Assembly: GCF_009727155.1 (NCBI RefSeq)
Contig: NZ_WNWM01000002.1
Span: forward strand, 5,456,001 to 5,520,000
DNA: 64,000 nucleotides
Direction of reading: 5' to 3'
Origin: Pseudoduganella dura
GTDB taxonomy: Bacteria > Pseudomonadota > Gammaproteobacteria > Burkholderiales > Burkholderiaceae_D
The position numbers and the translations under genes were made by a program. The notes under the pieces were generated by a model. The model was given only the letters and a program-made list of their open reading frames with translations, was not told the DNA's origin and ran no database searches. Positions within the stretch are counted from its first letter, which is position 1. Each line of letters starts with the position of its first letter. Below are positions 33,749 to 46,827 of this stretch, piece after piece.

Positions 33749-34549
33749 TCAGGGCGCGGCCGAGAACGACTCATGCGATGGGAACTTCGCCATCATCCAC
33801 TCGGTGCGCAGCTGCAGCGTGGCGACGATGTCGGCCGGCAGCGTGGCGATGATTTCGGGATCGTCGCTCGGCGTGTCGGCCAGCAGGCTGGCCAGGTGGA
33901 TCACGCCGGCCAGCTGGCAGAACGGCTTGGCGGCCATCGGTTCGGACGAGCATTCCAGCGCGCGCACGATGCGGGGCGGGAAATTCCAGCGGCGGCCCAG
34001 CTCGGCCGTGATCTGGCCTTCGGAAAAGCCGAGCAGGCGCTGCTCGCGTTCCCAGCGGCCGCCCGGCAGATGCGGCTGCTCTTCGATTTCCGCGAACTGG
34101 GCGGGGGCCACCTGGTAGATCAGCAGCTCGCCCAGCCGCAGCATCATGCCGGCCAGCCAGGCTTCGCCGCCGTCGGCGCCCAGGCCCGTTGCCAGCCATT
34201 TCGAATAGCCGGCGCAGGCCATGCTGCTTTTCCAGAATTCCCCGGAGTCCAGGCCCGGCAATTCCGGGAACGATTCGGCGAAGCAGGTGGCCAGCGCCAG
34301 CGTGCGGATGTGCGACATGCCGGCCAGGGCCACGGCATCGTCCAGCGAGCTCACGCCGCGGGAGAAACCGAAGCGGGCGCTGTTCGCCAGGCGCATCAGC
34401 TTGGCCGTGAGCGCCGGATCGCGGGCGATGATGGCGGCGATGCTTTTCGACGAGGCATCCTCGTTGTCGAGCGTGGCGATCAGGGCGTGCGCCACTTCGG
34501 GGATGGTCGGCAGTTTTACGTCGGCGAAGAACTGGGTCAGGCTGGGCAT
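33749..34549 (-). CDS. HDOD domain protein
   Basis: The start MPSLTQFFADVKLPTIPEVA (ATG at 34549 after a GAGAG element) gives 266 residues; the open frame further up is not supported. The HDOD core is clear: LPTIPEVAHALIATLDNEDASSKSIAAIIARDPALTAKLMRLANSARFG, then SLDDAVALAGMSHIRTLALA. The HD metal-binding pair is absent, as usual in HDOD proteins. They act as signalling scaffolds, often with c-di-GMP enzymes. A diguanylate cyclase gene lies 126 bases upstream in the same direction. Confidence 0.88.
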   Translation of the reverse strand: MPSLTQFFADVKLPTIPEVAHALIATLDNEDASSKSIAAIIARDPALTAKLMRLANSARFGFSRGVSSLDDAVALAGMSHIRTLALATCFAESFPELPGLDSGEFWKSSMACAGYSKWLATGLGADGGEAWLAGMMLRLGELLIYQVAPAQFAEIEEQPHLPGGRWEREQRLLGFSEGQITAELGRRWNFPPRIVRALECSSEPMAAKPFCQLAGVIHLASLLADTPSDDPEIIATLPADIVATLQLRTEWMMAKFPSHESFSAAP

Positions 34550-34675
34550 GGATGTCTCTCGGGTGGCACGGCGCTGTATCGCCGCTGGTCGTGCCAGTGT
34601 AATCGCGGAGTTCGACGGAATCGTCAAAAAATTGCTTAAGATCAACGCTCAGTGTTGCGGAAACGCAAGCGCAGT

Positions 34676-35998
34676 TCAGTCGTAGTGTGCGCCGGTGGAA
34701 GGCGGGGACCATGCCGGCACCGGCGGCAACGGTGCCTCGGCCACCATCACGCAATCGCGGCCCGCGGCCTTCGCCGCATACAGGACGCCATCGGCACGCT
34801 TGATCACCGCGCCGATGTCTTCGTTTTCTCCCCGCGCGGCAATGCCGAACGACGCGGTCACATTCAGCCCCGCCGGCCAGGCGCACTGGCGCAACGCGGC
34901 GCGCAGCTTTTCGGCGAGCTGCCGGCCCTGCTCGGCGCCGGTGGCCGGGCACACGATCAGGAATTCCTCGCCGCCCCAGCGCACCAGCCTGTCGTTGGCG
35001 CGGATCCCGCCATGGATCGCGGCGGCAAAGTCGCGCAGCACCGCGTCGCCCACATCGTGCCCGTGCCGGTCGTTGATGCGCTTGAAGTGGTCGATATCGG
35101 CGAACAGCACCGCCATCGGCCGTGCCAGCAGCGCCGGGCTGTTCATCAGCGCGGCGCGCAGTCCCTGCCGGTTCAGCGCGCCTGTCAGGGGATCGGTGTT
35201 CGCCTGCTCGGCGAGTTCGCGCGTTTCGAGCTGCAGGGCCGCGTTGATCTCGCCGAGCAGCGCCAGGCGCCGGCTGCTGTGATCGAGTTCGCGGTGCAGC
35301 CGCAACGAGGCCAGCAGCGGCCAGCTGACCGCGCACACGATCCAGGCCGCCATCAGGCCCATGTACAGCTCGCCACTGGTGATCCATTTGCCATGCAACC
35401 GCAGCGAGCGCAGTTCGATCACATGATCGCCTCCGGCACTGGCGGCGCCCGTGAGCAGCTCGATGCGGGTGACGTTATCGATCCGCATGTCGGTCGCCTC
35501 GAGCGGCACTTTCATGTAATCGATCCACCACGTCGCCGTATGCAACACGTTCAGGGGAACGCGGATCGCCCCGTCGTGCGGCACTTCGAACTCCAGCTCG
35601 TTGATCTTCTGCGACATGGGATTGTCCAGGGTCGATGTGCCGGGTTCGAAATTGAGCACCATCAGGCGCAGCGCATGCCGCCCCGGTCCGCGGTAGGCCA
35701 CGTCGAACGTGACGGCGTCGAATTCCGACAGGTCGATACCCGCCTGCGTGTCGGAAATGACGAACTGGTACTTGCACGCCGGCCAGTCGATCGTGCGCGC
35801 CAGCCGGCAGCGCATGGTCAGCGCCCGCCCGTCGTGCGCGAGCGCGACGCGGCTGGTGCCGCCCATCCAGCGGTCGTCCATCGCGCTGCGGCGCACATCG
35901 GCGCGCGTGGTCAGGTCGATCACGCGTTCCATTCCGAAATGATGCCAGAGCAGCAAGCCGATGGTGATCGCCGCCAGGGCGGCGATCACACGGTGCAT
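34676..35998 (-). CDS. Membrane-bound diguanylate cyclase (GGDEF) with periplasmic sensor
   Basis: From MHRVIAALAAITIGLLLW the product is 440 residues; the frame is open upstream and no strong ribosome site marks the start, so it is uncertain. An N-terminal helix, a periplasmic beta-rich region (about 25-240, resembling a carbohydrate-binding fold: FDAVTFDVAYRGPGRHALRL) and a second helix (LYMGLMAAWIVCAVSWPLL) precede the GGDEF domain (DPLTGALNRQGL to RWGGEEFLIV). The active GGEEF is intact, and RAND five residues before it is the inhibitory I-site for c-di-GMP. It makes c-di-GMP in response to an external cue. Confidence 0.9.
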   Translation of the reverse strand: MHRVIAALAAITIGLLLWHHFGMERVIDLTTRADVRRSAMDDRWMGGTSRVALAHDGRALTMRCRLARTIDWPACKYQFVISDTQAGIDLSEFDAVTFDVAYRGPGRHALRLMVLNFEPGTSTLDNPMSQKINELEFEVPHDGAIRVPLNVLHTATWWIDYMKVPLEATDMRIDNVTRIELLTGAASAGGDHVIELRSLRLHGKWITSGELYMGLMAAWIVCAVSWPLLASLRLHRELDHSSRRLALLGEINAALQLETRELAEQANTDPLTGALNRQGLRAALMNSPALLARPMAVLFADIDHFKRINDRHGHDVGDAVLRDFAAAIHGGIRANDRLVRWGGEEFLIVCPATGAEQGRQLAEKLRAALRQCAWPAGLNVTASFGIAARGENEDIGAVIKRADGVLYAAKAAGRDCVMVAEAPLPPVPAWSPPSTGAHYD

Positions 35999-36239
35999 CA
36001 GGCGGTAGGCGCGGGAAGGGTCCAAGCGTGAAGGGTCCAGGATGAAATAATGTTCGGAGCAAACCCCGTGACGATACGCTTTTAGTTTCCTTGTGGCAAT
36101 TTGAATTGTCTGATGTGTTGTGCGCGGCTTACGGTTGGGAACAACATCCCGCCCGCGGCGGGCATCCGGCCGCACGGCATTGACTGCCCGACAAGTCCCA
36201 TGCAATATTGCATTTTCTTTGTGTCAAGAAAGTCATCGC

Positions 36240-37676
36240 ATGCGTCATCTCTTCTCCGCACTGACCCTCGCCCTGGCCGCATCCGGCGTCTGCGCCCAGG
36301 CAGCGACCGATACCCTGGCGGAGCGCATCTCGGCCGATTCGCTGCGCGGCCACCTGTCGTTCCTCGCTTCCGACCTGCTTGAAGGCCGCGGCACGCCATC
36401 GCGCGGGCTCGACCTGGCGGGCGAGTACATCGCCGCGCAATTCCGCCGGGCGGGCCTGGAGGCGGCAGGGGATGACGGCTACTTCCAGACGGCCAGCTGG
36501 CAGCAGGCCCGGCGCGACGACAACGATTTCGTGCTCATGGTGCAGGCGGCCGGCAAGACGCTCGCCGTGCCGCTGGCTGCCGCCACCGCCAACTTCGTGC
36601 AGCCGGTGGCGCTGGGCGCCACGGCGGTCGTCCGGCTGGGCTGGAAGGAAGCGCTCGAGGCGGGCACCGAGGTCGACGGCAAGGTGCTGGTGGTGCCGGC
36701 CGCGCCGGTGCCCGGCGCCGCCGAGGTGTTGCGCAACGGCTTGCAGTCGCGGCCGGCGCTGGTGGTGCTGCTCGATACGAAGGGCCAGCACCGCAACCGC
36801 GGCGAGGGCTGGCTGATCGATCCGGAACAGGCCGTGCCGGCCGGGGCGACGCCGGTCATCGTGCTGCACGATGCCGCCGCCGCGGCCGCGCTCGAAGGGG
36901 CGGGCGCCACGGTGGCCGCCACGGTCGGCGTGCCGCACCTGCGCCCGGTCAGGCTGCGCAACGTCATCGGCGTGCTGCGCGGCACGGATCCGGCGTTGAA
37001 GAACACCTATGTGATGCTGACGGCGCATTACGACCACCTGGGCATCCGCGACGGCGTGATCCACAACGGCGCCAACGACGACGGCAGCGGCACCGTATCG
37101 GTGATCGAGATCGCCGCCGCGCTGGCGGCGCAGAAAGAGCGCCCGAAGCGCAGCATCGTGTTCATGACGGTGTTCGGCGAGGAACTGGGCCTGCTCGGTT
37201 CGCGTTATTACGGCCGCCATCCGGTCTTCCCGCTGAAGGACACCGTGGCGAACCTGAACCTGGAACAGATCGGCCGCACCGACGACAGCGAGGGCGCCCA
37301 GGTCGGCACCGCCACGCTGACCGGCTTCGATTATTCGACGGTGACCGATGCGCTGAAGAAGGCGGGGGAGCGCACCGGCGTGCGGCTGTGGAAGCACGCC
37401 GTCAACAGCGACCGCTATTTCGCCTTCAGCGACAACCAGGCGCTGGCCGACGTGGGCGTGCCGGCCCACACGCTGGCGGTGGCCTTCGGCTTCCCGGACT
37501 ACCACGGCAAGGACGACGACTGGGCCAAGCTCGACTACGACAACATGGCGCGCATCAACCGGATGGTGGCGCTGGCGGTGCAGGGCATCGCCAACGATCC
37601 GGCGCGGCCGCGGTGGACCACGGCGCCGAAGGCCGCGCCGTATGCGGAAGCGGCCAGGAAGTTGATGGGGCAGTAA
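36240..37676 (+). CDS. Exported M28-family zinc aminopeptidase
   Basis: The start MRHLFSALTLALAASGVCAQ gives 478 residues with a signal peptide. The mature protein has a PA-like insert (about 105-245) and a peptidase core with zinc-ligand blocks: TAHYDHLG, NGANDDGSGT, FMTVFGEELGLLGS (catalytic and ligand Glu), NLEQIGRTDD and FPDYHGKDDDW. In most relatives the fourth block is NLDMIG; here it is NLEQIG. It should release N-terminal residues from peptides in the periplasm or outside. It converges with polB across a palindromic repeat. Confidence 0.88.
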   Translation: MRHLFSALTLALAASGVCAQAATDTLAERISADSLRGHLSFLASDLLEGRGTPSRGLDLAGEYIAAQFRRAGLEAAGDDGYFQTASWQQARRDDNDFVLMVQAAGKTLAVPLAAATANFVQPVALGATAVVRLGWKEALEAGTEVDGKVLVVPAAPVPGAAEVLRNGLQSRPALVVLLDTKGQHRNRGEGWLIDPEQAVPAGATPVIVLHDAAAAAALEGAGATVAATVGVPHLRPVRLRNVIGVLRGTDPALKNTYVMLTAHYDHLGIRDGVIHNGANDDGSGTVSVIEIAAALAAQKERPKRSIVFMTVFGEELGLLGSRYYGRHPVFPLKDTVANLNLEQIGRTDDSEGAQVGTATLTGFDYSTVTDALKKAGERTGVRLWKHAVNSDRYFAFSDNQALADVGVPAHTLAVAFGFPDYHGKDDDWAKLDYDNMARINRMVALAVQGIANDPARPRWTTAPKAAPYAEAARKLMGQ

Positions 37677-37690
37677 AGGCCGGCGGCGCC

Positions 37691-37732
37691 GAAGCATCTG
37701 GTGTCGGACACCAGAAGCACACCGGATGCTTC
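37691..37732. repeat. Nested palindrome of the GGTGTCGGACACC family
   Basis: CTGGTGTCGGACACCAG (37698-37714) lies within a longer pairing of GAAGCATCTGGTGT (37691-37704) with ACACCGGATGCTTC (37719-37732, one mismatch). It separates the convergent M28 peptidase and polB genes. Confidence 0.75.
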
Positions 37733-37749
37733 ACGCCACGCCGGCGATC

Positions 37750-40125
37750 CTAGAACAACGCGCGCTGCCGGCTCGTGAGCCCCACGAAACTGTCGCCCAG
37801 GAACGGCAGGATCGCATCGGCGACCGGCTGCAGCTGCCGGTCCAGGTAGTGCGCATAGTCGATCGGCGAGCGCCGCGTTTCCAGCGGCTCGGGGCCCTGC
37901 GTCGTCATCAGGTAGCGGATCCAGCCGCGGTTCTGGTATTGCAGCGGGCGGCCCCGGGCGGCGTTGAATTCGTCGGCGATGCGGGCGGCGCGCACATGCG
38001 GGGGCACGTTGCGATCGTAGTCGTCGAGCGCGCGGCGCAACCGCTTGCGGTAGACCAGCAGCTCGTCCAGCTCGCCGCGCAGCATGCGCTCGGCGTAGTC
38101 GCGCACGTAGTCGCGGTAGGGCTCGCCGCGGAAGATCAGGCCATATAACGCCTGCTGGAATTGCTGGGCCAGCGGAGTCCAGTCGGTGCGCACCGTTTCC
38201 AGGCCCTTGAAGACGATGTCCTCGCTGCCGTCGGCGCGCCGCACCAGGCCGGCGTAGCGTTTCTTGCTGCCTTCGTCCGAGTTGCGCACCGTCGGCATCA
38301 GGAATCGGCGGTAATGCGTTTCGTACTGCAGCTCCAGGGCGCTCTCCAGCCCGAACCGCTGCCGGAGGTGGACGCTCCACCACGCGTTGACGCGGGCCAC
38401 GAGCGCTCGGCCGATATCGTCGGCCTCCCGGGCGCCGCAGGCCCTGCCCAGCCACACGAAGGTCGAATCCGTGTCGCCGTAGATCACCTGGTAGCCCTGT
38501 TCCTCGATCAGTTCGCGCGTGCGGTGCATGATCTCGTGCCCGCGCATCGTGATCGAGGTGGCCAGCCGCGGGTCGAAGAAGCGGCAGCCCCAGGCGCCCA
38601 GCACGCCGTAGAACGAATTCAGGATGATCTTCAGGGCCTGCGACAGCGGCGCGTTGCCGTCCCGCTTGGCCGCTTCGCGCCCTTGCGAAACGCGGGTGAC
38701 GATCGCCGGCAGGCAATGCGTCGTGCGGGAAAACCGCGCGCCCACGAATCCCGGCACGGTATCCGCCTCGGGCTCGCGCAGCCCTTCGATCAGCCCCACC
38801 GGGTCGATCAGGAACGTGCGGATGATCGATGGGTACAGGCTCTTGTAGTCGAGCACCAGCACCGAGTCGTACAGCCCGGAGCGCGAATCCATCACGAAGC
38901 CGCCCGGGCTGTCGCCGTTGGGCACGTCGCCCAGGTTCGGCGCCACGAAGCCGGCACGGTGCATCAGCGGCATGTACAGGTGCTCGAAGGCGGCCACCGA
39001 GCCGCCGCTGCGGTCGGCCGCCAGGCCGGTCACGCTGGCGCGTTCCAGCAGGAAGTCGAGGATGCCGGTCCTGGCGAAGATGCGGGTGACGAGTTCGCAA
39101 TCCTTCAGGTTGTAGCGTGCCAGCGCCGGCTTGTCCTCGGCGAACAGGCGGTTGATCTCGTCCATCCGGTCGTAGGGATTGTCGATCGCCTTGCCTTCGC
39201 CCAGCAGGGTCTGGGCAACGTGCTCCAGGCTGAACGACGTGAAGCTCCACGTGGCCGAGCGCAGCGCCTCGATGCCGTCGATGATCAGCCGGCCCGGCGC
39301 CGCGGCGAAGAAGTGCTGCCCGTTGCTGTGCTCGCGCCATTCCATCCGCGTGCCGCCGCGCCCCAGCAGCAGCGGCACGCCGTAGTGCTCCGCGTGCCTG
39401 TGCAGCATGCGCAGGTCGAACTGCACCACGTTCCAGCCGATGATCGCATCGGGATCGTGGCGCGCCATCCATTCGTTCAGGCGCACCAGCAGCGAGGCCC
39501 GGTCGGCGCACCACGCGAGCTCGAAATCGAGGCCGGCGGCGTCGCCATTCGGCGGCCCCAGCATGTAGACGTTGCGCGCGCCGCAGCCTTCGATCGCGAT
39601 CGAATACAGTTCGCCGTGCGCAGTGGTCTCGATGTCGAGCGACGCCAGCCGCAGCCGCGGACGGTAGCCATCCTGCGGCTTGATGCGCGCGTTGCGGATG
39701 ACGCCGCCCCCCGCCTGTACTTCGTCTACCGCTTCTTCTTCATCCCCTTCGAAGCAGACCGGTGCCGTGATGAACCGCTCCATCAGGTAGCGCTCGGGCG
39801 GGCGCACGTCGGCTTCATAGACATCGATGCCGTGCTCGCGCAGCCGTTTTTCCAGCTTCAGCAGCTGCCGGTAGTGGCGGCAATACAGGCCCACGACGGG
39901 ACGGTGCCGGAAATCGCGCAGCGAGAGCGGACGCAGTTCGCAGCCGCGCTCGGAGCGCAGCACGGCTTGCGCGGTTTCCTGGCATTCGGCGGGGATGAAG
40001 GCGACGGGTGTCTGCGGCGGCAGCCGCACGCAGCGCGGGCCGTCGTCCGTCGCCACCCAGAATTCGACCTCGACGCCGGCATCGGTATCGCGCCAGTGGC
40101 GGGTCAGCAGGAAGCCCGGCTGCAT
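37750..40125 (-). CDS. polB: DNA polymerase II (family B)
   Basis: The 791-residue product has the usual Pol II length and motifs: the 3'-5' exonuclease Exo I (SLDIETT, D164/E166), Exo II ([14 protein letters not shown]), Exo III (YNLKDCELV), polymerase motif A ([13 protein letters not shown], near 430), motif B ([15 protein letters not shown]) and motif C ([11 protein letters not shown]551/D553). In E. coli it is an SOS-induced repair polymerase that restarts stalled forks. Here it has AGGAG before the ATG and starts 32 bases after the REC-GGDEF gene. It is therefore the tail of a long signalling and oxygenase operon, and no LexA box was noticed. Confidence 0.93.
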   Translation of the reverse strand: MQPGFLLTRHWRDTDAGVEVEFWVATDDGPRCVRLPPQTPVAFIPAECQETAQAVLRSERGCELRPLSLRDFRHRPVVGLYCRHYRQLLKLEKRLREHGIDVYEADVRPPERYLMERFITAPVCFEGDEEEAVDEVQAGGGVIRNARIKPQDGYRPRLRLASLDIETTAHGELYSIAIEGCGARNVYMLGPPNGDAAGLDFELAWCADRASLLVRLNEWMARHDPDAIIGWNVVQFDLRMLHRHAEHYGVPLLLGRGGTRMEWREHSNGQHFFAAAPGRLIIDGIEALRSATWSFTSFSLEHVAQTLLGEGKAIDNPYDRMDEINRLFAEDKPALARYNLKDCELVTRIFARTGILDFLLERASVTGLAADRSGGSVAAFEHLYMPLMHRAGFVAPNLGDVPNGDSPGGFVMDSRSGLYDSVLVLDYKSLYPSIIRTFLIDPVGLIEGLREPEADTVPGFVGARFSRTTHCLPAIVTRVSQGREAAKRDGNAPLSQALKIILNSFYGVLGAWGCRFFDPRLATSITMRGHEIMHRTRELIEEQGYQVIYGDTDSTFVWLGRACGAREADDIGRALVARVNAWWSVHLRQRFGLESALELQYETHYRRFLMPTVRNSDEGSKKRYAGLVRRADGSEDIVFKGLETVRTDWTPLAQQFQQALYGLIFRGEPYRDYVRDYAERMLRGELDELLVYRKRLRRALDDYDRNVPPHVRAARIADEFNAARGRPLQYQNRGWIRYLMTTQGPEPLETRRSPIDYAHYLDRQLQPVADAILPFLGDSFVGLTSRQRALF

Positions 40126-40157
40126 GGTTCCATCTCCTGTCGGCCGCCGTTACGGCA

Positions 40158-41056
40158 TCACGGCGTGGCGCGCCACACCACCCGGTTGCGGCCGGCCTGC
40201 TTGGCACGGTACAGGTGCGCATCGGCGGCGGCGAACAGCGCCGTGGCATCCTCGCCGGGCAGCAGCGTGGCGCCGCCGACGCTGACGGTCAGCACCGGCG
40301 CCACCGGCGAACCCACGTGCGGGATCTCCAGGCGGTTCAGCGCGTTGCGCAGCCGCTCCACCACGGCGCGGGCATGCGCGGCGTCGGTGTCCGGCATCAG
40401 CAGCACGATTTCCTCGCCGCCGTAGCGTGCCGCGAGGTCGCCGGGGCGCCGTACCGCGGCGGCCGCGGCACGCGCCACGGCGCGCAGCGCGCGGTCGCCG
40501 GCCGGGTGGCCGTAGTGATCGTTGTATTGCTTGAAGGCGTCGATGTCGAGCAGCGCGATCGACAGCGCGGTCTCGTGGCGCAGCGCCCGCTGGCACTCCA
40601 GCTCGAACACTTCATCGAAGCGGCGGCGATTGGCCAGTTCGGTCAGGCCGTCCACGTGCGCCAGGTGCTCCAGCATGCGGCGCTGGCGCACCATCTGCAG
40701 GTGCAGCGCCACGCGTGCCATCACCACGGTGGCGTTGAACGGCTTCAGGATGTAGTCCGAGGCACCCATCTTCAGGCCCTGCGCCTCGTCCTCGGGCTGG
40801 CCCAGGCCGGAAACGAAGATCACCGCGATATCCGCCGTGCGCGGGTCGTCGCGCAGGCGGCGCAGCACTTCGAAGCCGTCCATGTCGGGCATCATCACGT
40901 CCAGCAGGATCAGATCCGGCACGTGCCGCACGGCGCGGTCGAGCGCCTGCGTGCCGTCCTTGGCGAGCAGCACCGTGTATTCGGGTTTCAGCAGCTCGGC
41001 GAGAACTTCGCGGTTGATCGCGTCGTCGTCGGCCACCAGGACTTTTTGCAGGGCAT

Positions 41057-41060
<4 letters not shown>
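40158..41060 (-). CDS. Response regulator with GGDEF output (diguanylate cyclase)
   Basis: The 300-residue product has a receiver domain (1-120: VLVADDDAINREVL, phospho-acceptor D54 in LILLDVMMPD, K in ILKPF) and a C-terminal GGDEF domain (about 145-295). The active motif is YGGEEIVLL, and RPGD five residues before it is the product-inhibition site. This is the simple REC-GGDEF plan, activated by phosphorylation-driven dimerisation. The start codon overlaps the stop of the hybrid kinase gene (ATGA), making that kinase its likely partner. It also overlaps the layout of a long operon with an MpaB-type oxygenase. Confidence 0.92.
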
Positions 41061-44586
<3,526 letters not shown>

Positions 44587-44590
<4 letters not shown>

Positions 44591-45957
44591 CCCCGGCCCC
44601 TGCCGGACAGCCGCGCCTCGAGCCGGTTCATCCAGCGCGGCGCCGCGGAGTCGCACTCCCATTCGCACAGCACGCTGCCCACCTGGTTCAGCAGCGCCTC
44701 GGGCAGCCGCAGCGGCCGCGTCTGGTCCATCAGGATCCGCGCGGTGAAGCGGTAGCCGAGCACGCGCGTGAGCATGCGCGAAATCGAGAAGCCAGGCATG
44801 GCGAGGCGCACGGTGGCATCGGTGGCGCGCGCGGCGCCGAGGCAGGCCAGGAACAGCAGCCGTGCCGGCCAGGCGGTGCGCCGTGCCAGCCCCAGCGTGC
44901 GGGCCGTCTCGCGGCCGCACAGGTAACGCGTCAGCTGGACCGGGAACGTGCGCAGCAGCGGCAACGGTATCTCGCGCTCCATCGCCGTCATCAGGGCGGC
45001 GGCCAGCGCCGGGCGCGGATCGGGCTCGCCGGGCCGCGGCGCGCCGCCGGCCTGGAAACGCTCGAACAGCACCGCGGCCTGCGCCATCGTGTCGGCCATC
45101 AGCGGCCGTTCGATGCCCAGCACGTGGCCGACCACGTTCCAGGCATGCAGGTAGGCTTCCTCGTCGGCGCGCGGCAGGCCGATGCCAAGGCGTCGCAGCG
45201 CGCGCAGGAACACGTAGCCGAAGGTGAGCAGCGTGTAGGCCAGTTCGGCCTGGTTGCAGGGCAGGCCCTGGCGTGCCGGGTCCCAGCCCAGCGCGTGGAC
45301 CACCTGGTGCATGCCGCCGCCATCGGCCGCCAGCGGCGGCACGTGGCCGCGCGCCAGCGCGCCGTCCGGGCTGCCGCGCAGGATCAGGCGCCGGATCGTG
45401 GCATGGATCAGCCGCACCTTGAGCACCTGCGCAACGCCGGCCCCGCCGGGCGTCGCCAGCCCGCCATGCAGCATCACGGGGAAGATCATCGCCGCGGTCG
45501 AGCGCACCCGGTAGTCCGTGTGCGCTTCCAGCTGGCCGGCCGCGTGCAGCACGTCCGCCAGGTCCGGCAGCACGTAGCATTCGGGCAGGCTGGCGCAGAA
45601 CAGCAGCGTGCAGGACAGCATGCCGAAGTCCATGAACAGTTCTTCCGCGCGCGCGATTTGTGCCCGGTCGGCCCACGGCGGCAATAACGATGCCTGGGCC
45701 ACGTAGGCTTCCAGCGCCCGCGCGATGGGGACCGGAACGTCCGCCGCGGCGCGCCAGCCGGCCAGCATGCCGTTGTCGGTCCATCCGGCGATCTCGCGGT
45801 TGACGATGGCGAGCGCGGCGGCCGGCACGCCGTCGCAGCCGGCGGCGGCGAAGACCTGCGCGATCGTGGCATCGGCCAGCGGGTCCGCGCACAGCAGGGG
45901 AGAGACCGGCGAGCCGGGAGACGCGACAGGCGCGGGCAGGCGGGAGCCGTCGGGCAT
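44587..45957 (-). CDS. MpaB/Lcp-type (DUF2236) oxygenase family protein
   Basis: The 456-residue alpha-helical protein has DUF2236 features: a conserved helix with MDFGMLSCTLLFCASLPECYVLPDLADVL (about 110-140), a TDYRVRSTAAMIF region, and the RLIHATIRRLI motif near 185 whose His matches the family's proximal heme ligand. Relatives include the latex-clearing b-type cytochrome Lcp and fungal MpaB, which cleave isoprenoid double bonds. No signal peptide is seen. It lies 3 bases after the CruF-like gene and overlaps the DISM kinase gene by 4. Oxidative cleavage of an isoprenoid or carotenoid is inferred from family and neighbour. Confidence 0.8.
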
Positions 45958-45960
45958 GAT

Positions 45961-46827
45961 TTACTCCTGGTGGTGGGTGGATTGCCAGCGGGCCAGCCCG
46001 CATGCGGCGACCAGCAGCGGAATGCCGAGCGCGAAGAATGCCACGGTGCGCAGTTCGACGGGATCGCCCACCGCCATCTGGAACACCATGCAGCCGCCGT
46101 ACAGCGCCAGCGGCACCAGCACGTGGCGGCGCGCGGCGGGCAGCATGGGGCGGATGGGGCCGAAGCGGTGCGTGAGGCGGAAACCCAGCACGATGAAGAA
46201 CGACACCGTCATCCAGCCGACGAAGCCCTGCAGCGTTTCGCCGAACCACCAGCCATCCTGCTTGTGCATGATCCAGGCCTTCAGCGTGAATACGAAGTAG
46301 GGGTCGGCCCCCAGGTCCCAGGCGGTGACGATCAGCGCGGCGAGCAGCGACAGCGCGGCGGACCAGCCCAGGCCCGCGGCGCCATCGACCGGCGCCTGCC
46401 ACACCGCCAGGTTGGCCATCACGTAGGCGCCGTAGGTGAGCGCGAACCACATCAGCGGGATCACCACCGGCACGTCGCCCAGCCGCGGGCCCAGCACGTC
46501 CGTGTAGGTGTAGGCGCCGAACAGCAGGCCGTACGAGGAACCCAGCTGCTCGCCGGCCCACCCGGCGGCGACCGCGATCAGCATGAAGCGCAGCGCGGCC
46601 CGTGCGCCCAGCAGGTGCACCGCGCTCGCCGCGCTGGCGCCGAACATCAGCAGCGAGCTGGCGATCAGCAGCGCCGTCGTTTCGCCCTGGCCGCGCAGCA
46701 GCAGCGCCGCCAGGAAGGCCGGCAGCAGCAGGGCGGCGATGCGGGGCGCGTGGCGTTGCGGCCCGCCCGCCGCGGGCATCGGGCATGCCTGATCGATGGC
46801 GGCGCGGTTCATTGATGTGCGGCTCAT
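45961..46827 (-). CDS. CruF-like (DUF422) carotenoid-biosynthesis family membrane protein
   Basis: The 288-residue protein has about seven membrane helices and the DUF422/CruF pattern: AVAAGWAGEQLGSSYGLLFGAYTYTDVLG, VPVVIPLMWFALTYGAY, TAWDLGADPYFVFTLKAW and GWWFGETLQGFVGW, with the conserved Glu, Asp and Trp residues. CruF hydrates the 1,2 bond of the carotenoid psi end; many proteobacterial homologues are unstudied. The start at 46827 overlaps the TonB receptor stop (ATGA), supporting MSRTSMNRAA rather than the later Met. No phytoene synthase or desaturase is nearby, so a full carotenoid pathway is not encoded here. Confidence 0.8.
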   Translation of the reverse strand: MSRTSMNRAAIDQACPMPAAGGPQRHAPRIAALLLPAFLAALLLRGQGETTALLIASSLLMFGASAASAVHLLGARAALRFMLIAVAAGWAGEQLGSSYGLLFGAYTYTDVLGPRLGDVPVVIPLMWFALTYGAYVMANLAVWQAPVDGAAGLGWSAALSLLAALIVTAWDLGADPYFVFTLKAWIMHKQDGWWFGETLQGFVGWMTVSFFIVLGFRLTHRFGPIRPMLPAARRHVLVPLALYGGCMVFQMAVGDPVELRTVAFFALGIPLLVAACGLARWQSTHHQE

